Shown in pieces: positions 1 through 8,900 of a stretch of DNA of 30,330 bases (position 1 is its first letter; each line of letters opens with the position of its first letter). Under the pieces are notes generated by a model. That model was not told where the DNA came from. It did not search any database and saw only the letters and a list, made by a program, of their open reading frames with translations. The position numbers and the translations under genes were made by a program. This stretch comes from Holophagales bacterium UBA5704. GTDB taxonomy: Bacteria; Acidobacteriota; Thermoanaerobaculia; Multivoradales; UBA5704. The DNA lies in assembly GCA_002420005.1 (NCBI GenBank), contig DIHE01000080.1:1284-31613 (forward strand), given 5' to 3'.

Positions 1-2
1 CG

Positions 3-638
3 CCGCTGCGCACGGTGGAGCCGCCCCAGCGGGCGGAAAAGACGGTGATCCTCGAAGACTCCGCCCAGCCCATGATCCTGGAGGCCTACCACAAACCGGC
101 CGGCACCCATCCCGACCAGGCGGTCTGGGAGGCGATCGACGACGTCTTGACGAATGGCCGCACCTCGCGCCTCTACCGCTCCCTGGTGCGCGACCAGAAG
201 ATCGCCGTGGAGGTGGAATCGATCACCGACTTTCCGGGCGAGAAATACCCGAACCTGTGGGCGGTCCTCGCGGTGCCCGCCGTCGGCGCGACCAACGAGC
301 AGGTACAGGCCGCCCTGCGCGCCGAGCTCGACCGGCTGCGCCGCGAGGACGTGACCGCCGAAGAGCTCGCCCGGTTCAAAGCCCGTGCCAAGGCGAGCCT
401 CCTGCGCAGCCTGCGCAGCAACCTCGGCCTCGCCATCGGCCTGGCGGACACCCACCGTCTCCATGGCGACTGGCGCGAGCTGTTCCGCGCCGTCGATCGC
501 TACGACCGGGTCACCACGGCCGACATCCGCCGCGTCGCGGGCGCAGCGTTCCGGGCGTCCAACCGGACCTCGGCCCAGATCGTCACCACCCCACCGGCTG
601 CGCCGGCTGACGAAGCCGCCGAGAAGGAGAAGAGCTGA
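3..638 (+). CDS. M16 zinc peptidase, C-terminal part (5' end outside window)
   Basis: The frame is open from the window edge, so the start and the N-terminal zinc-binding half are missing. The visible ~211 residues match the C-terminal half of an M16B (processing-peptidase/pitrilysin-like) subunit: the strand-helix segment around AYHKPAGTHPDQ, then NGRTSRLYRSLVRDQKIA, which is the family's 'SRLYxxLRExxGLA' element. The tail is polar (PAAPADEAAEKEKS). The stop overlaps the next gene's start (ATGA), so the two M16 genes are translationally coupled. In such pairs one subunit carries HxxEH and the other contributes the substrate-contacting Arg/Tyr. The next gene lacks HxxEH but keeps the Arg/Tyr element, so this protein is inferred to be the catalytic partner, although its active site lies outside the window. 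Confidence 0.85.
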   Translation, partial: PLRTVEPPQRAEKTVILEDSAQPMILEAYHKPAGTHPDQAVWEAIDDVLTNGRTSRLYRSLVRDQKIAVEVESITDFPGEKYPNLWAVLAVPAVGATNEQVQAALRAELDRLRREDVTAEELARFKARAKASLLRSLRSNLGLAIGLADTHRLHGDWRELFRAVDRYDRVTTADIRRVAGAAFRASNRTSAQIVTTPPAAPADEAAEKEKS

Positions 639-2053
639 TGAAGACCCGGGGCCTCCTGTTGCTGCTCACCCTCTCCCTCCCCGGCCTGGCCGCGGCGCAG
701 GCCGCGCGGGTCGGCGATCTGCGTTATCCGCCGCTGCCTCCCTTCGAGATCGCCCGCCCCGAGCGCGTCGTCCTCGACAACGGCCTCGTCGTGATGCTCC
801 TGGAGGATCACGAGCTGCCGCTGGTCGAAGCCACCGCCCTGGTGCGCGGCGGCACCCGGCTCGATCCGCCGGGTCGTGCGGGCCTCGCCGATCTCGCCGC
901 CACCGTGCTGCGCGCCGGAGGCACCGGGCAGATGACCGGCGATGCGCTCGACCTCTGGCTCGAAAACCGCGCCGCCGCCATCGAAGCCACGGCCCAGGAG
1001 GACCTCGTTCGGATCACCCTGAGCTCTCTCGCCCAGGACTTTCCGGACGCCTTGCGCGTCTATGCCGACGTGCTGCGCCGCCCGGCGTTCGACGGCGCCC
1101 GCCTGGAGGTGGCGCGCACCCAGGCCATCTCCGAGGTCACCCGCCAGAACGACGAGCCCGACGACATCCTGTTTCGCGAGTTCCGCAAAGCCCTCTATGG
1201 GGCCGACTCCCCCTACGCCGCGGTCCCCACCCTGGCCGGCCTGCGCGCCCTGGGCCGGGAGGACCTGGTCGCGTGGCACGGCCGGACGTTCCAGCCGCAG
1301 CAGATCGTCCTCGGCCTGGCCGGCGACTTCCGGCGCGACGAGGCCCTGCGCCTCCTGCGTGAAGCCTTCGGCGACTGGCCGCGCGGAGCGCAGGCCGCCG
1401 CCCCGGAGATCCCTTATCGCACGGCGCCGAACCCGGGCGTGTTCTGGGTGCGCAAGGACGACATCGCCCAGTCCAACCTGATGATCGGCCATCTGGGCAT
1501 CCGCAGCGACGACCCGGACTACTACGCCGTCGAGGTTCTCAATCAGGTCCTCTCGGGATCGTTCGCCTCGCGGCTGATCAACGAGGTGCGCACCCGCAAA
1601 GGGTTGGCCTACTCCGTGGACGGCCGGGTGTTGGACGACTGGGACCACCCCGGCATCGCCTATCTGTACGCCAGCACCAAGACCGCCACCACCGGCGCCG
1701 GCCTCCAGGCGCTGCTCGACGAGGCCCGCGGCCTGCACACCCGGCCGCCCACCGCCGAGGAGGTGGAGAAGGCGAAGCAGGGGCTCCTCGGCTCCTTCAT
1801 CTTCAACGTGGACTCCAAGCGGGAGGTGCTGGGGGAGCTGCTCACCTTCGAGCTCTTCGGCTACCCTCTCGACCGCCTCGCGCAGTACCGGGCGGGCATC
1901 GAAGCCGTCACCCTCGACCAGGTCCGCGCCGCCGCGGTGCGCCATCTGCGCCCGGAGGAGTTCTCCCTCGTCGTCGTCGGTCCCGCGGAAGGGCGCGACC
2001 GGCCGCTCACCGACTTCGGCAAGGTGACGGAGCTCGACGTGACGATCGAGTAG
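638..2053 (+). CDS. Secreted M16 peptidase-like subunit lacking the zinc motif
   Basis: The 471-aa protein has a clear Sec signal peptide (MKTRGLLLLLTLSLPGLAAAQA). The mature part holds two M16 domains (about residues 45-240 and 250-460). Where active M16 enzymes have HxxEH, after 'G..AGL', this protein reads AGLADLAATVLRAGGTG, so the zinc ligands are absent. The C-terminal domain keeps NEVRTRKGLAYSVDG, the Arg/Tyr element that orients substrate in two-subunit M16B enzymes. It overlaps the upstream M16 gene by one base (ATGA). The likely role is the non-catalytic half of a periplasmic heterodimeric protease. The M16 family is certain; the heterodimer is inferred from coupling and complementary motifs. 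Confidence 0.9.
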   Translation: MKTRGLLLLLTLSLPGLAAAQAARVGDLRYPPLPPFEIARPERVVLDNGLVVMLLEDHELPLVEATALVRGGTRLDPPGRAGLADLAATVLRAGGTGQMTGDALDLWLENRAAAIEATAQEDLVRITLSSLAQDFPDALRVYADVLRRPAFDGARLEVARTQAISEVTRQNDEPDDILFREFRKALYGADSPYAAVPTLAGLRALGREDLVAWHGRTFQPQQIVLGLAGDFRRDEALRLLREAFGDWPRGAQAAAPEIPYRTAPNPGVFWVRKDDIAQSNLMIGHLGIRSDDPDYYAVEVLNQVLSGSFASRLINEVRTRKGLAYSVDGRVLDDWDHPGIAYLYASTKTATTGAGLQALLDEARGLHTRPPTAEEVEKAKQGLLGSFIFNVDSKREVLGELLTFELFGYPLDRLAQYRAGIEAVTLDQVRAAAVRHLRPEEFSLVVVGPAEGRDRPLTDFGKVTELDVTIE

Positions 2054-2066
2054 GGGAGAAGGGGAG

Positions 2067-3806
2067 ATGGAGGAGATGTTGTCGCTCACGTCCGCCGCCC
2101 TTCTCGCCATGGGCCTCTTCGCCACCCTTCCCCCCGATGCAGGAGCCACTCCGCCGGCGTCCGATCCCGCCCCGCTCCTGGCGCCGCTGCCGGCGCTCCA
2201 TCCGGGGGAACGGCACGTCCTTCTGCTGATGATCGACGGGCTGCCGGTGGGGCCTTTCGAAGAAGCCCTGGCGGCGCACGAGCTGCCGAACCTGGAGCGT
2301 CTCTTCGCCGAGCGCCCCACCTTGCGCACCCGGGCGGTTTCCACCTTCCCGTCCGCCACGGCGCCCTCGGTGCCGGAGCTTCTCTGCGGCCGTTGGGTGG
2401 AGCTGGACGACCTTCCCGCCCCCGGCGCGGTGCATGCCTTCGACCGCGAAGACCGGCGCGTCGTGCGCTATCTCACCGAGCCGGACACCTGGAACTGGCC
2501 CCTCCCCAATCTCCTCAAGGCGGCCAGTCGCAGCGGGCTGTCCGCCGTCACGGTGTTCGAAGGCCGCTGGGATGGCACGGGGACCATCCTGACCACCTCG
2601 GCGATCGCCCGCGCCGCGGCGTTGGAGGTCCTCGGCGCCGGCGAGGTGGGGAGTGGCGACCGCCGGCCGGTCGAAGAGCTCCTTGCGCACATCCGCCAGG
2701 AAGGCGTGCCGCAGGTTTCCCTCGTCGTGTTCAACGAGGTTGATCTCAAAGGGCACTTTCACGGGCCGGCGTCTCCCCAGGTGCGCCGCGCCCTGGCGGC
2801 GACCGACGGACTGATCGGCGAGATCGTCGAAACCCTGCGCAGGGAGAAAACACCGTCGGGCCGTTCCGTGCTCGACGAGACGGCCATCTTTCTGTTCGGA
2901 GACCACGGCATGGCCCCGTCCGGCCGGTTTCTCGACCTGGCGGACTTCTTCCAGAAGCGGGACCTCATCACCTTCGATGCCTCGACCGTCACCCAGGTCG
3001 TCCTGCGCGAGCGGCTGGGCTCGCTCTGGACGCGCTGGCCCGACGTCATCCTCGTCTCCGGCGGCTCGAACGTCACCCAGGTCTACCTGCGCAGCCCCTC
3101 GGGCGGTTGGCTGGACGGCACCGAAGTGGTCCTGGGCGAGGCCCGAAAGGCGCACCGCCGGCCCGATGTCGAGGAGCTGGCACGGGACCTCGCCGAGCAT
3201 CCCGGCGTGAGCCAGGTCCTGCGCCTGGTGGCCCCGCGCGAGGTCGAGCTGCGGGCCTCGGATGGACGCATCGCCCGGGTGATCGAGCGCGGCGAAGGCA
3301 AGAGCCGCCGCTGGGCCTACGTCGTCCCCGACGGCGCCACCGCGGATCCCCTGGGCTATCTCGCCGAGCCGGCGGTCGCCGCGCTCGTCTCACGCCACGC
3401 CTCGCTCACCGAAGCCGGCTTTTTCGACGTCGACACCTGGCTCGAAAAAACCCGTGAAAGCCGCTATCCCGCCGCCGTGCCCCTGGTTGAAAAAGCGTTC
3501 CATCCGCAGCGTTTCACCGGCGACCTGACGGTCACCTCCCGCCTGGGCTGGACCTTTCTGCGCGGCCAGCAGGGGGATCACGGCAATCTCGAACGCGAAG
3601 CGATGCTCACCCCCCTGGTGGTCAACGGCGCCGGAGTCCTCGAGAGCAACACCCTCCCCGGAGCCCGCCTGGTCGACATCTATCCCACCGCCGCCGTCCT
3701 CCTCGGCGCCTCCTTGGACGATCCCGGCCTGGCCGGCCTCGACGGCCGCGTGCTGCCGGGGGTCCGGCCGCCGCAGGGGGGGGTGGCAACTGCCGTGACG
3801 CGGTAG
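2067..3806 (+). CDS. Secreted type I phosphodiesterase/nucleotide pyrophosphatase-like hydrolase
   Basis: The 579-aa protein has an N-terminal hydrophobic segment (about residues 5-26) ending near DAGA, probably a signal peptide. It belongs to the alkaline-phosphatase superfamily (PF01663-like). MIDGL supplies the first metal-binding Asp57. A Ser/Thr nucleophile lies in STFPSATAPS. NEVDLKGHFHG supplies an Asp/His pair, GDHGM another (Asp279, His280), and GDHGN near the C-terminus the last His (about 505). The spacing fits a complete two-metal site. It would cleave phosphodiester or pyrophosphate bonds in the periplasm; the substrate cannot be read from sequence. A purine-rich run (GGGGAGAAGGGGAG) directly before the ATG serves as ribosome binding site. 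The 13-bp gap to the M16 gene suggests one operon. Confidence 0.85.
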   Translation: MEEMLSLTSAALLAMGLFATLPPDAGATPPASDPAPLLAPLPALHPGERHVLLLMIDGLPVGPFEEALAAHELPNLERLFAERPTLRTRAVSTFPSATAPSVPELLCGRWVELDDLPAPGAVHAFDREDRRVVRYLTEPDTWNWPLPNLLKAASRSGLSAVTVFEGRWDGTGTILTTSAIARAAALEVLGAGEVGSGDRRPVEELLAHIRQEGVPQVSLVVFNEVDLKGHFHGPASPQVRRALAATDGLIGEIVETLRREKTPSGRSVLDETAIFLFGDHGMAPSGRFLDLADFFQKRDLITFDASTVTQVVLRERLGSLWTRWPDVILVSGGSNVTQVYLRSPSGGWLDGTEVVLGEARKAHRRPDVEELARDLAEHPGVSQVLRLVAPREVELRASDGRIARVIERGEGKSRRWAYVVPDGATADPLGYLAEPAVAALVSRHASLTEAGFFDVDTWLEKTRESRYPAAVPLVEKAFHPQRFTGDLTVTSRLGWTFLRGQQGDHGNLEREAMLTPLVVNGAGVLESNTLPGARLVDIYPTAAVLLGASLDDPGLAGLDGRVLPGVRPPQGGVATAVTR

Positions 3807-3972
3807 CCTCCGGGAGACCTTTCGCGCCACACGGGCGCATCGCGGCGTGTGCTCCAAGCATCCTGCCGTTGGCGGTTCTCTCCTTCCAGTCGATCCCGCC
3901 TCACGGATCGAGGACCCCTGCCTGGTGCCCCCTCTGCCCGTCGCGGTCCTGCTCGATGCCGCCATCTGGGGC

Positions 3973-4497
3973 GCCACCCCCCGGTTCCGGGGGGTCACCA
4001 TCTGACTCTGGGGCGTGACCATCCGGTTCTGGGTGGCCACCATCCGGCTCTGGGGCGTGACCGTCCGGTTCCGGGGGGTCACCATCCGACTCTGGGGCGT
4101 GACCATCCGGTTCCAGGGGGCCGCCATCCGGCTCTGGGGCGTGACCCCCCGGTTCCGGGGGGCCACCATCCGACTCTGGGGCGTGACCATCCGGTTCTGG
4201 GGGGTCACCATCCGGCTCTGGGGCGTGACCATCCGGTTCTGGGGGGCCACCATCCGGCTCTGGGGCGTGACCATCCGGTTCTGGGTGGCCACCATCCGGC
4301 TCTGGGGCGTGACCATCCGGTTCCGGGGGGCCACCATCCGACTCTGGGGCGTGACCGTCCGGTTCCGGGGGTTCACCATCCGACTCTGGGGCGTGACCAT
4401 CCGGTTCTGGGGGGCCACCATCCGGCTCTGGGGGGTGACCGTCCGGTTCTGGGGGGCCACCATCCGACTCTGGGGCGTGACCATCCGGTTCCCCCCG
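3973..4497. repeat. Tandem array of 25 x 21-bp units (42-bp higher-order period)
   Basis: Two alternating unit types, GTGACCATCCGGTTCTGGGG(G) and GCCACCATCCGGCTCTGGGG(C), follow each other without spacers. The first unit is imperfect, a partial unit lies just before it, and the last unit decays after CCGGTT. Variation is mostly single transitions (TTCTGG/TTCCGG, CCGGCTC/CCGACTC, ATC/GTC, GGTCACC/GGCCACC). Because 21 is a multiple of 3, several frames on both strands stay open (VTIRFWG/ATIRLWG on +, PEPDGHA/PEPDGGP on -). No single frame makes most of the variable sites silent, so I treat it as non-coding. The 166 bases between the upstream gene's stop and the array hold nothing I recognise. 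Confidence 0.95.
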
Positions 4498-4523
4498 AAG
4501 GTGCCAGCCGTTGGAAAAATCGC

Positions 4524-4553
4524 CTGGCACCTCTCGCGGTGCCTCGCTACAAT
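4524..4553 (+). promoter_or_regulatory. Candidate sigma-70-type promoter for the 4560 gene (leaderless)
   Basis: CTGGCA (-35, 4524-4529) is followed by an 18-bp spacer and TACAAT (-10, 4548-4553). The GTG start lies 6 bases after the -10, so transcription would begin at or next to the start codon. No Shine-Dalgarno sequence precedes the GTG, which fits a leaderless mRNA. This is a pattern match only. Confidence 0.4.
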
Positions 4554-4559
4554 CAGGGC

Positions 4560-4790
4560 GTGACAGATCGAGAGACTGCCCTTCGTGTCCTGGCCGCGCT
4601 GCGCCGGAGCCCGGTCGGGGGCTCCGGCGTGCTGGTCGGCTCGTCGGGGCTTTTCGGGTTTGAGACCTTCTCGCTGCAGAGAGATCCGACGTTCTCCGAT
4701 GCCGGGGCCGAAGGCTATGCGCTCCTGCGGCACCAGGTCGAGGCCGGGCTGGCTCGGCTGAGCGCCTTTCTGGAGCGGCTCGATGCCTGA
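4560..4790 (+). CDS. Small unrecognised protein (76 aa, GTG start)
   Basis: I do not recognise this protein. It begins TDRETALRVLAALRRSP, an amphipathic helix, then has a Gly/Ser-rich hydrophobic core (GSGVLVGSSGLFGFETF). It ends in a helix (ALLRHQVEAGLARLSAFLERL) that could be a short coiled coil. The frame stays open upstream through the tandem repeats. The GTG at 4560 is chosen because a TACAAT box lies just before it and the protein takes on ordinary composition from there. It overlaps the next gene by 8 bases, so the pair is coupled. A two-gene module such as toxin-antitoxin is possible from layout alone, but no motif supports that. Confidence 0.6.
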   Translation: MTDRETALRVLAALRRSPVGGSGVLVGSSGLFGFETFSLQRDPTFSDAGAEGYALLRHQVEAGLARLSAFLERLDA

Positions 4791-5358
4791 CACCCGGAGA
4801 TTTCTCAGCGCGGAAGAGCGCTTGCAAAGGCTCCTGAAGGACCGCAAGGTGCTGCGAAGGGAACGCCTGATCCGCGCGGCGGCCGGCCCCGTCTGGCACC
4901 GGCTGGTGCGCGTGGTCCCGCTGAGCTTTCCCGCCCAGGGCCGGCTCGTCGTGCGCGAGCTTCTGGCTCCCCGGGAGGCGGTCCTCGAAGCACTGAAACC
5001 GGACGCGGTCTTCGCGGTCGATACGGCGATGCGTCTTGCGCATGGGGTCGGCTTCCTGGCCAATCCGGAAGTCCACGCCTATCTCGCCGAAACGGAGCCG
5101 CTCGACCGGCTCGCCGCCGCGGGCCTCCTCTGCCCAGAGGACCACGCCGACGCGACCCTGGTGCGACCCTGGCCCGGCCCGCCCCGCCTGCTGGCCTGCC
5201 TGGTCGATGAGCTCCCGCCGTTTCGCCTCGTCCAGGGCGGCTATCGCGTCGTGACCGGCGAGCGGTTGGGCCGGGAGCTGGTCGGCACGGTGGGACCGCG
5301 GGCTGACCTCTTCGTCCTCTACGAGAAGGTCGAAGGCCTCGGAGCCCATCCCTCCTGA
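4783..5358 (+). CDS. Unrecognised 191-aa cytoplasmic protein, coupled to the preceding small gene
   Basis: I do not recognise a family. The N-terminus is strongly basic and helical (FLSAEERLQRLLKDRKVLRRERLIRAA). The middle (LVVRELLAPREAVLEALKPDAVFAVDTAMRLAHGVGFL) and the C-terminal half (residues ~100-185) look like an alpha/beta globular fold. There is no signal peptide, membrane segment or obvious catalytic motif. The start ATG overlaps the end of the 76-aa gene and the codon usage is the GC-rich chromosomal type. The layout (small gene then larger gene, 8-base overlap) is typical of obligate partners. It stops 42 bases before the thioesterase start. Confidence 0.75.
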   Translation: MPDTRRFLSAEERLQRLLKDRKVLRRERLIRAAAGPVWHRLVRVVPLSFPAQGRLVVRELLAPREAVLEALKPDAVFAVDTAMRLAHGVGFLANPEVHAYLAETEPLDRLAAAGLLCPEDHADATLVRPWPGPPRLLACLVDELPPFRLVQGGYRVVTGERLGRELVGTVGPRADLFVLYEKVEGLGAHPS

Positions 5359-5400
5359 AACCCGCCGCTGACCCGCACCATGGTAATCTCCCGCGCCACC

Positions 5401-5754
5401 ATGCTCGCCGCCGGCCTCACCCACCAGGAAACCTTCCGCGTCACCGCGGAGATGCGCCCGCCGCACATCGACGGCATTCTCGCCACCTCCCGCATGATCG
5501 GCTTGATGGAGGACACCTGCCTCGCCGCGGTCCAGCCGTTCCTGGCGGAGGGCCAGACCACCGTCGGCACCCACGTCGACGTCACTCACGTCGGCAGCGC
5601 CCGCGCCGGCGAGGACGTGGTGATCCGCATCCACCTGACCAAGATCACCCAGCGCCGCCTCCTCCGCTTCGACATCGAGATCGAAGCTCCGTCCGGCATC
5701 ATCAGCACAGGAACCCACCAGCGGCTGGTCGTCGACCGGTCGCGGTTCGGGTGA
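5401..5754 (+). CDS. FlK-like hotdog-fold thioesterase
   Basis: The 117-aa protein fits the fluoroacetyl-CoA thioesterase-like (FlK) family of hotdog proteins, which hydrolyse small acyl-CoA thioesters in the cytoplasm. It has the family order: GLTHQETFRVTAEM, then ILATSRMIGLMEDTCLAAVQPFL (the central helix with the acidic residue of the active site), then GQTTVGTHVDVTHVGSARAGEDV (Thr and His of the catalytic set), ending GTHQRLVVDRSRF. An in-frame ATG at 5380 would add 7 residues. The 5401 start is preferred because family members begin close to 'M.xGLTH' and a TGGTAAT -10-like box overlaps the upstream ATG. Fluoroacetyl-CoA specificity is not implied; related proteins act on diverse acyl-CoAs. 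Confidence 0.85.
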   Translation: MLAAGLTHQETFRVTAEMRPPHIDGILATSRMIGLMEDTCLAAVQPFLAEGQTTVGTHVDVTHVGSARAGEDVVIRIHLTKITQRRLLRFDIEIEAPSGIISTGTHQRLVVDRSRFG

Positions 5755-5919
5755 CGGGCGGGTAGAATACGGGAATGGACGAAAAACCGCCCCTCTACGC
5801 GCTGAGAGCTCCTGGAGCCTCTGAGGGCGCGGTGCAGCTGCCCGGCCGGGCGACCGCGTTCGGCAGACGAGCTGTTCTGAGCTTGCCCGAGCGCCGTTGC
5901 GACCCTTCCTCCCGCCCCC
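5755..5919. other. Intergenic stretch with an isolated TAGAAT box
   Basis: The gap lies between the thioesterase and the convergent RND pump gene. TAGAAT (5763-5768) sits 6 bases before an ATG (5775) opening a 60-codon frame that runs into the end of the RND gene on the other strand. That frame is Arg/Pro/Ala-rich without a recognisable fold, so I do not call it a gene. No clear terminator hairpin is visible. Confidence 0.35.
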
Positions 5920-8900
5920 TCAGGCGGCCGGACGCAGCTCTTCGGGGGCCGGCTTGAACAGCTTGCGCAGTGCTTCCTTGACGCTCGCCACGCCCCGCAC
6001 GTCGTCGAAGATCGAATAGAAGACGGGCGTTGCGAGGAGGGTCAGGAGCAGCGACAGCGTCTGGCCGCCGATCACCACGACGGCGATGGCGCGGCGCTCT
6101 TCCGAGCCGGGGCCGGTGCCGGCGGCGAGCGGCAGCATGCCGGCGACCAGGGCCAGGGTGGTCATCAGGATCGGCCGCAGGCGGTCGCGGTTGCCCTGCA
6201 GGATGGCGGTGGCGCGGTCCATACCTTGCCGGCGCAGGTTGTTCATGTGGTCGATCTGCAGGATCGAGTTCTTCTTGACCACGCCGAAGAGGACGAGCAC
6301 GCCGAGCGCGGAATAGAGGTTGAGCGTGTTGCCGGTCGCCCACAGGGAGAGCAGGGCGAAGGGGACCGACAGAGGTAGCGAGATCAGGATGGTCAGCGGA
6401 TGGACCACGCTCTCGAACTGCGACGCGAGGATCATGTACATGAAGATGACCGAGAGGAGCAGCGCGAAGAGAAACTCGCGGTAGGTGCGGGCGAGCTCGC
6501 GTCCGCGTCCGCCGATGCCGGTGGAGTAGGTGGACGGCATGTTCAGCTCCGTCGCCGCCTTCTGGAGCGCCTCCAGGCGGTCGGCGAGCGCGTAGCCGGG
6601 CGCGACGCCGGCGCGTACGCTCACCTGGCGCTGGCGGTCGAGGCGGTCGATGCGCGAGGAGGTCGTCTCTTCGCGCAGCTCGACCAGGTTGTCCAGGCGC
6701 ACGAGGGTGCCATCGGCGCGCGGCACGTAGAGCCGGGTGACCTCGTCGGCATTGTTGCGGGTCCCCTCGGTGAGGCGGAGCTGGACGTCGTAGTCGTCGT
6801 TGATCTCCGGGTCGTAGAAGCGCGAGACCTCCTGGTCGCCGCCCACCATCAGGCGCAAGGCCGTGGCCACGTCGGACATCTGGACCCCGAGGTCGGCGGC
6901 CCGGGCGCGGTCCACCGTCACCCGCAGCTCGGGCTTGTCGAGCCGCAGGGTGGTGTCGGCGTCGACGATCCCTTCGATCTCGCCGCTCTGGGTCATGTCG
7001 CGCAGGCGTGTGGCGTAGGCCGAGAGCTGCAGCAGGTCCGGGCCGCGCAGCGAAAAGTCGATGTCGGCGTTGCCGCCGCCGATGTTGAACGACTGGATGT
7101 TGCGCACCGAAGAGCGCAGGTCCTTGTATTTGCGCAGCCGTCCGCGCACCTCGTTCATCACGTCGCGCTGGGTGTAGTTGCCGCGGAAGGCGTCGAACGG
7201 CCGCAGCCGCAAGAGGCTCTTGCCCAGGCGGGCGAAGGAGAATTTGCGCTCCTCGTGGGGCGCGATGCGCACGAAGGCGCTCCCCTGGTTGACGCCGCCG
7301 AGGAAGCCGCCGCCGGCTGTGGCGAGCACGGTGCGCACGCCGCGCACCTGGCGCAGCTCGGCTTCGACGGCGCGCATGGCTTCGTCCATCGCCGCCAGGC
7401 TCGTCCCTTCGGGGGCGTTGACGTTGACGTCGAACTCCGATTCGTCCACGTCGCTCGGGATGTACTCCATCTTCACCAGGCGGTAGAGAGGGATCGAGGC
7501 GACGATGACGCCGAGGCAGACCAGCGCGGCGGCGAAGCGGTGCCGCAGGGTGAAGCGCAGCATCCGCGTATAGGCGGCGTCGATGCGGGCATAGAAGCCC
7601 TGGCGCGACTTCGCCTCACCCGCGGCGCCGTGTCCGATCGCGTCCTCGTGGCGCAGCAGGCGGGCGCTCATCATCGGGGTCAGGGTGAAGGAGACCAGCA
7701 GCGAGACGAGCACCGCCGCCGCCGCGGTCAGGCCGAACTGGTAGAGGAAGCGGCCGGAGATGCTCGACATGAAGGACACCGGCACGAAGATGACCACCAG
7801 GGAGAAGGTGGTGGCGAGGACCGGCAGGGCGATCTCGGCGGTGGCCGCCCGCGCCGCCTCGAAGGTGCTCACCTGCTTCTCCTCGATGAAGCGGAAGATG
7901 TTCTCCAGCACCACGATGGCGTCGTCGATGACCACGCCGACCATCAGCACGAGGGCGAGCATGGTGACGCTGTTGAGCGTGAAGTCGAGCGCCGCCATCA
8001 TCCCGAAGGTGGCGATGACCGAGGCCGGAATGGCCACCGCGGCGATCACCGTGGAACGCCAGCTGCGCATGAAGGCGAGCACCACGAGGGAAGCCAGGAT
8101 GCTGCCCAGGATCAGGTGGACGTTGATCTCGCGCAGCGCAGCATAGATGTAGGTCGACTGGTCGCGGGTGATCTGCAGATCCAGATCGCCCGGGAGCTGC
8201 GGCCGGATGCGCTCGAGCGCCTGCTTGGCCGCTTCGATGACCTCGACGGTGTTGGCGCCGGACTGCCGCCGCACTTCCAGGGTGACGGTGGGGACGCCGT
8301 TCAACCGCGCCACCGAGCGCTGCTCCTTGGTGCCGTCTTCCGCGTTGCCCAGGTCGCGGATGCGCACCGGCTGGCCGCCCACCGAGCGCACCACGAGGTC
8401 GTTGAAGTCTTTCGCCTCGGTGAAGCGGCCCATGGTGCGTAGGGTCATCTCGCGGTTCGCGTCGGTCACGTTGCCGCCGGGTACGTCGGTGTTCTGGCGC
8501 ACCAGCGCGTCGCGTACGGCGGTGATCGGGATCTGGTAGGCCTCCAGGCGGGCGGGATCGACCCAGATGTTGATCGCCCGTTCGAGGCCGCCCACCAGCC
8601 GCACCTCGCCGACGCCGGACGCGCGTTCCACCTGCACCTTGACGACCTTGTCGGCGATCTCGGTGAGCTCGCGCAGGTCGCGGTTGCCGGAGAGCGCCAC
8701 GGTGAGCACCGGCGAGCTGTCGTTGTTGAACTTCGCCACCACCGGTGGCAAGGTGTCGTCCGGCAGCTCGCGCACCACCGAGGCGATCCGGTCGCGGATG
8801 TCCTGCGCCGCCACGTCGATGTCCCGTTCCAGGTCGAACGTGGCGATGACGAACGAGTTGCCGGCGGAGGAGATGGAGCGCAGCTCCTGGATGCCCTCGA

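Noticed and set aside
500..2359. Long open frame on the minus strand (619 codons)
   Set aside because: It is antisense to the M16 and phosphodiesterase genes, which have signal peptides and family motifs. High GC keeps the complementary frame open.
3973..4497. CRISPR array
   Set aside because: There are no spacers: units follow one another directly and are not palindromic.
3849..4559. Plus-strand frame through the repeats in phase with the 76-aa gene
   Set aside because: The repeat part has no protein-like conservation and a -10 box with a GTG marks a better start at 4560.
3390..5718. Two long minus-strand frames spanning the tandem repeats (557 and 605 codons)
   Set aside because: They are open because the 21-bp unit is a multiple of 3 and lacks stops; outside the repeat they are merely antisense to real genes, with no conserved domain.
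5775..5957. 60-codon frame behind a TAGAAT box
   Set aside because: Low-complexity Arg/Ala/Pro composition, overlaps the end of the RND gene, no homology I can recognise.
6400..8442. 680-codon plus-strand frame
   Set aside because: Antisense to the RND transporter, whose motifs and membrane helices are unambiguous; the product is His/Asp/Glu-rich with no fold.
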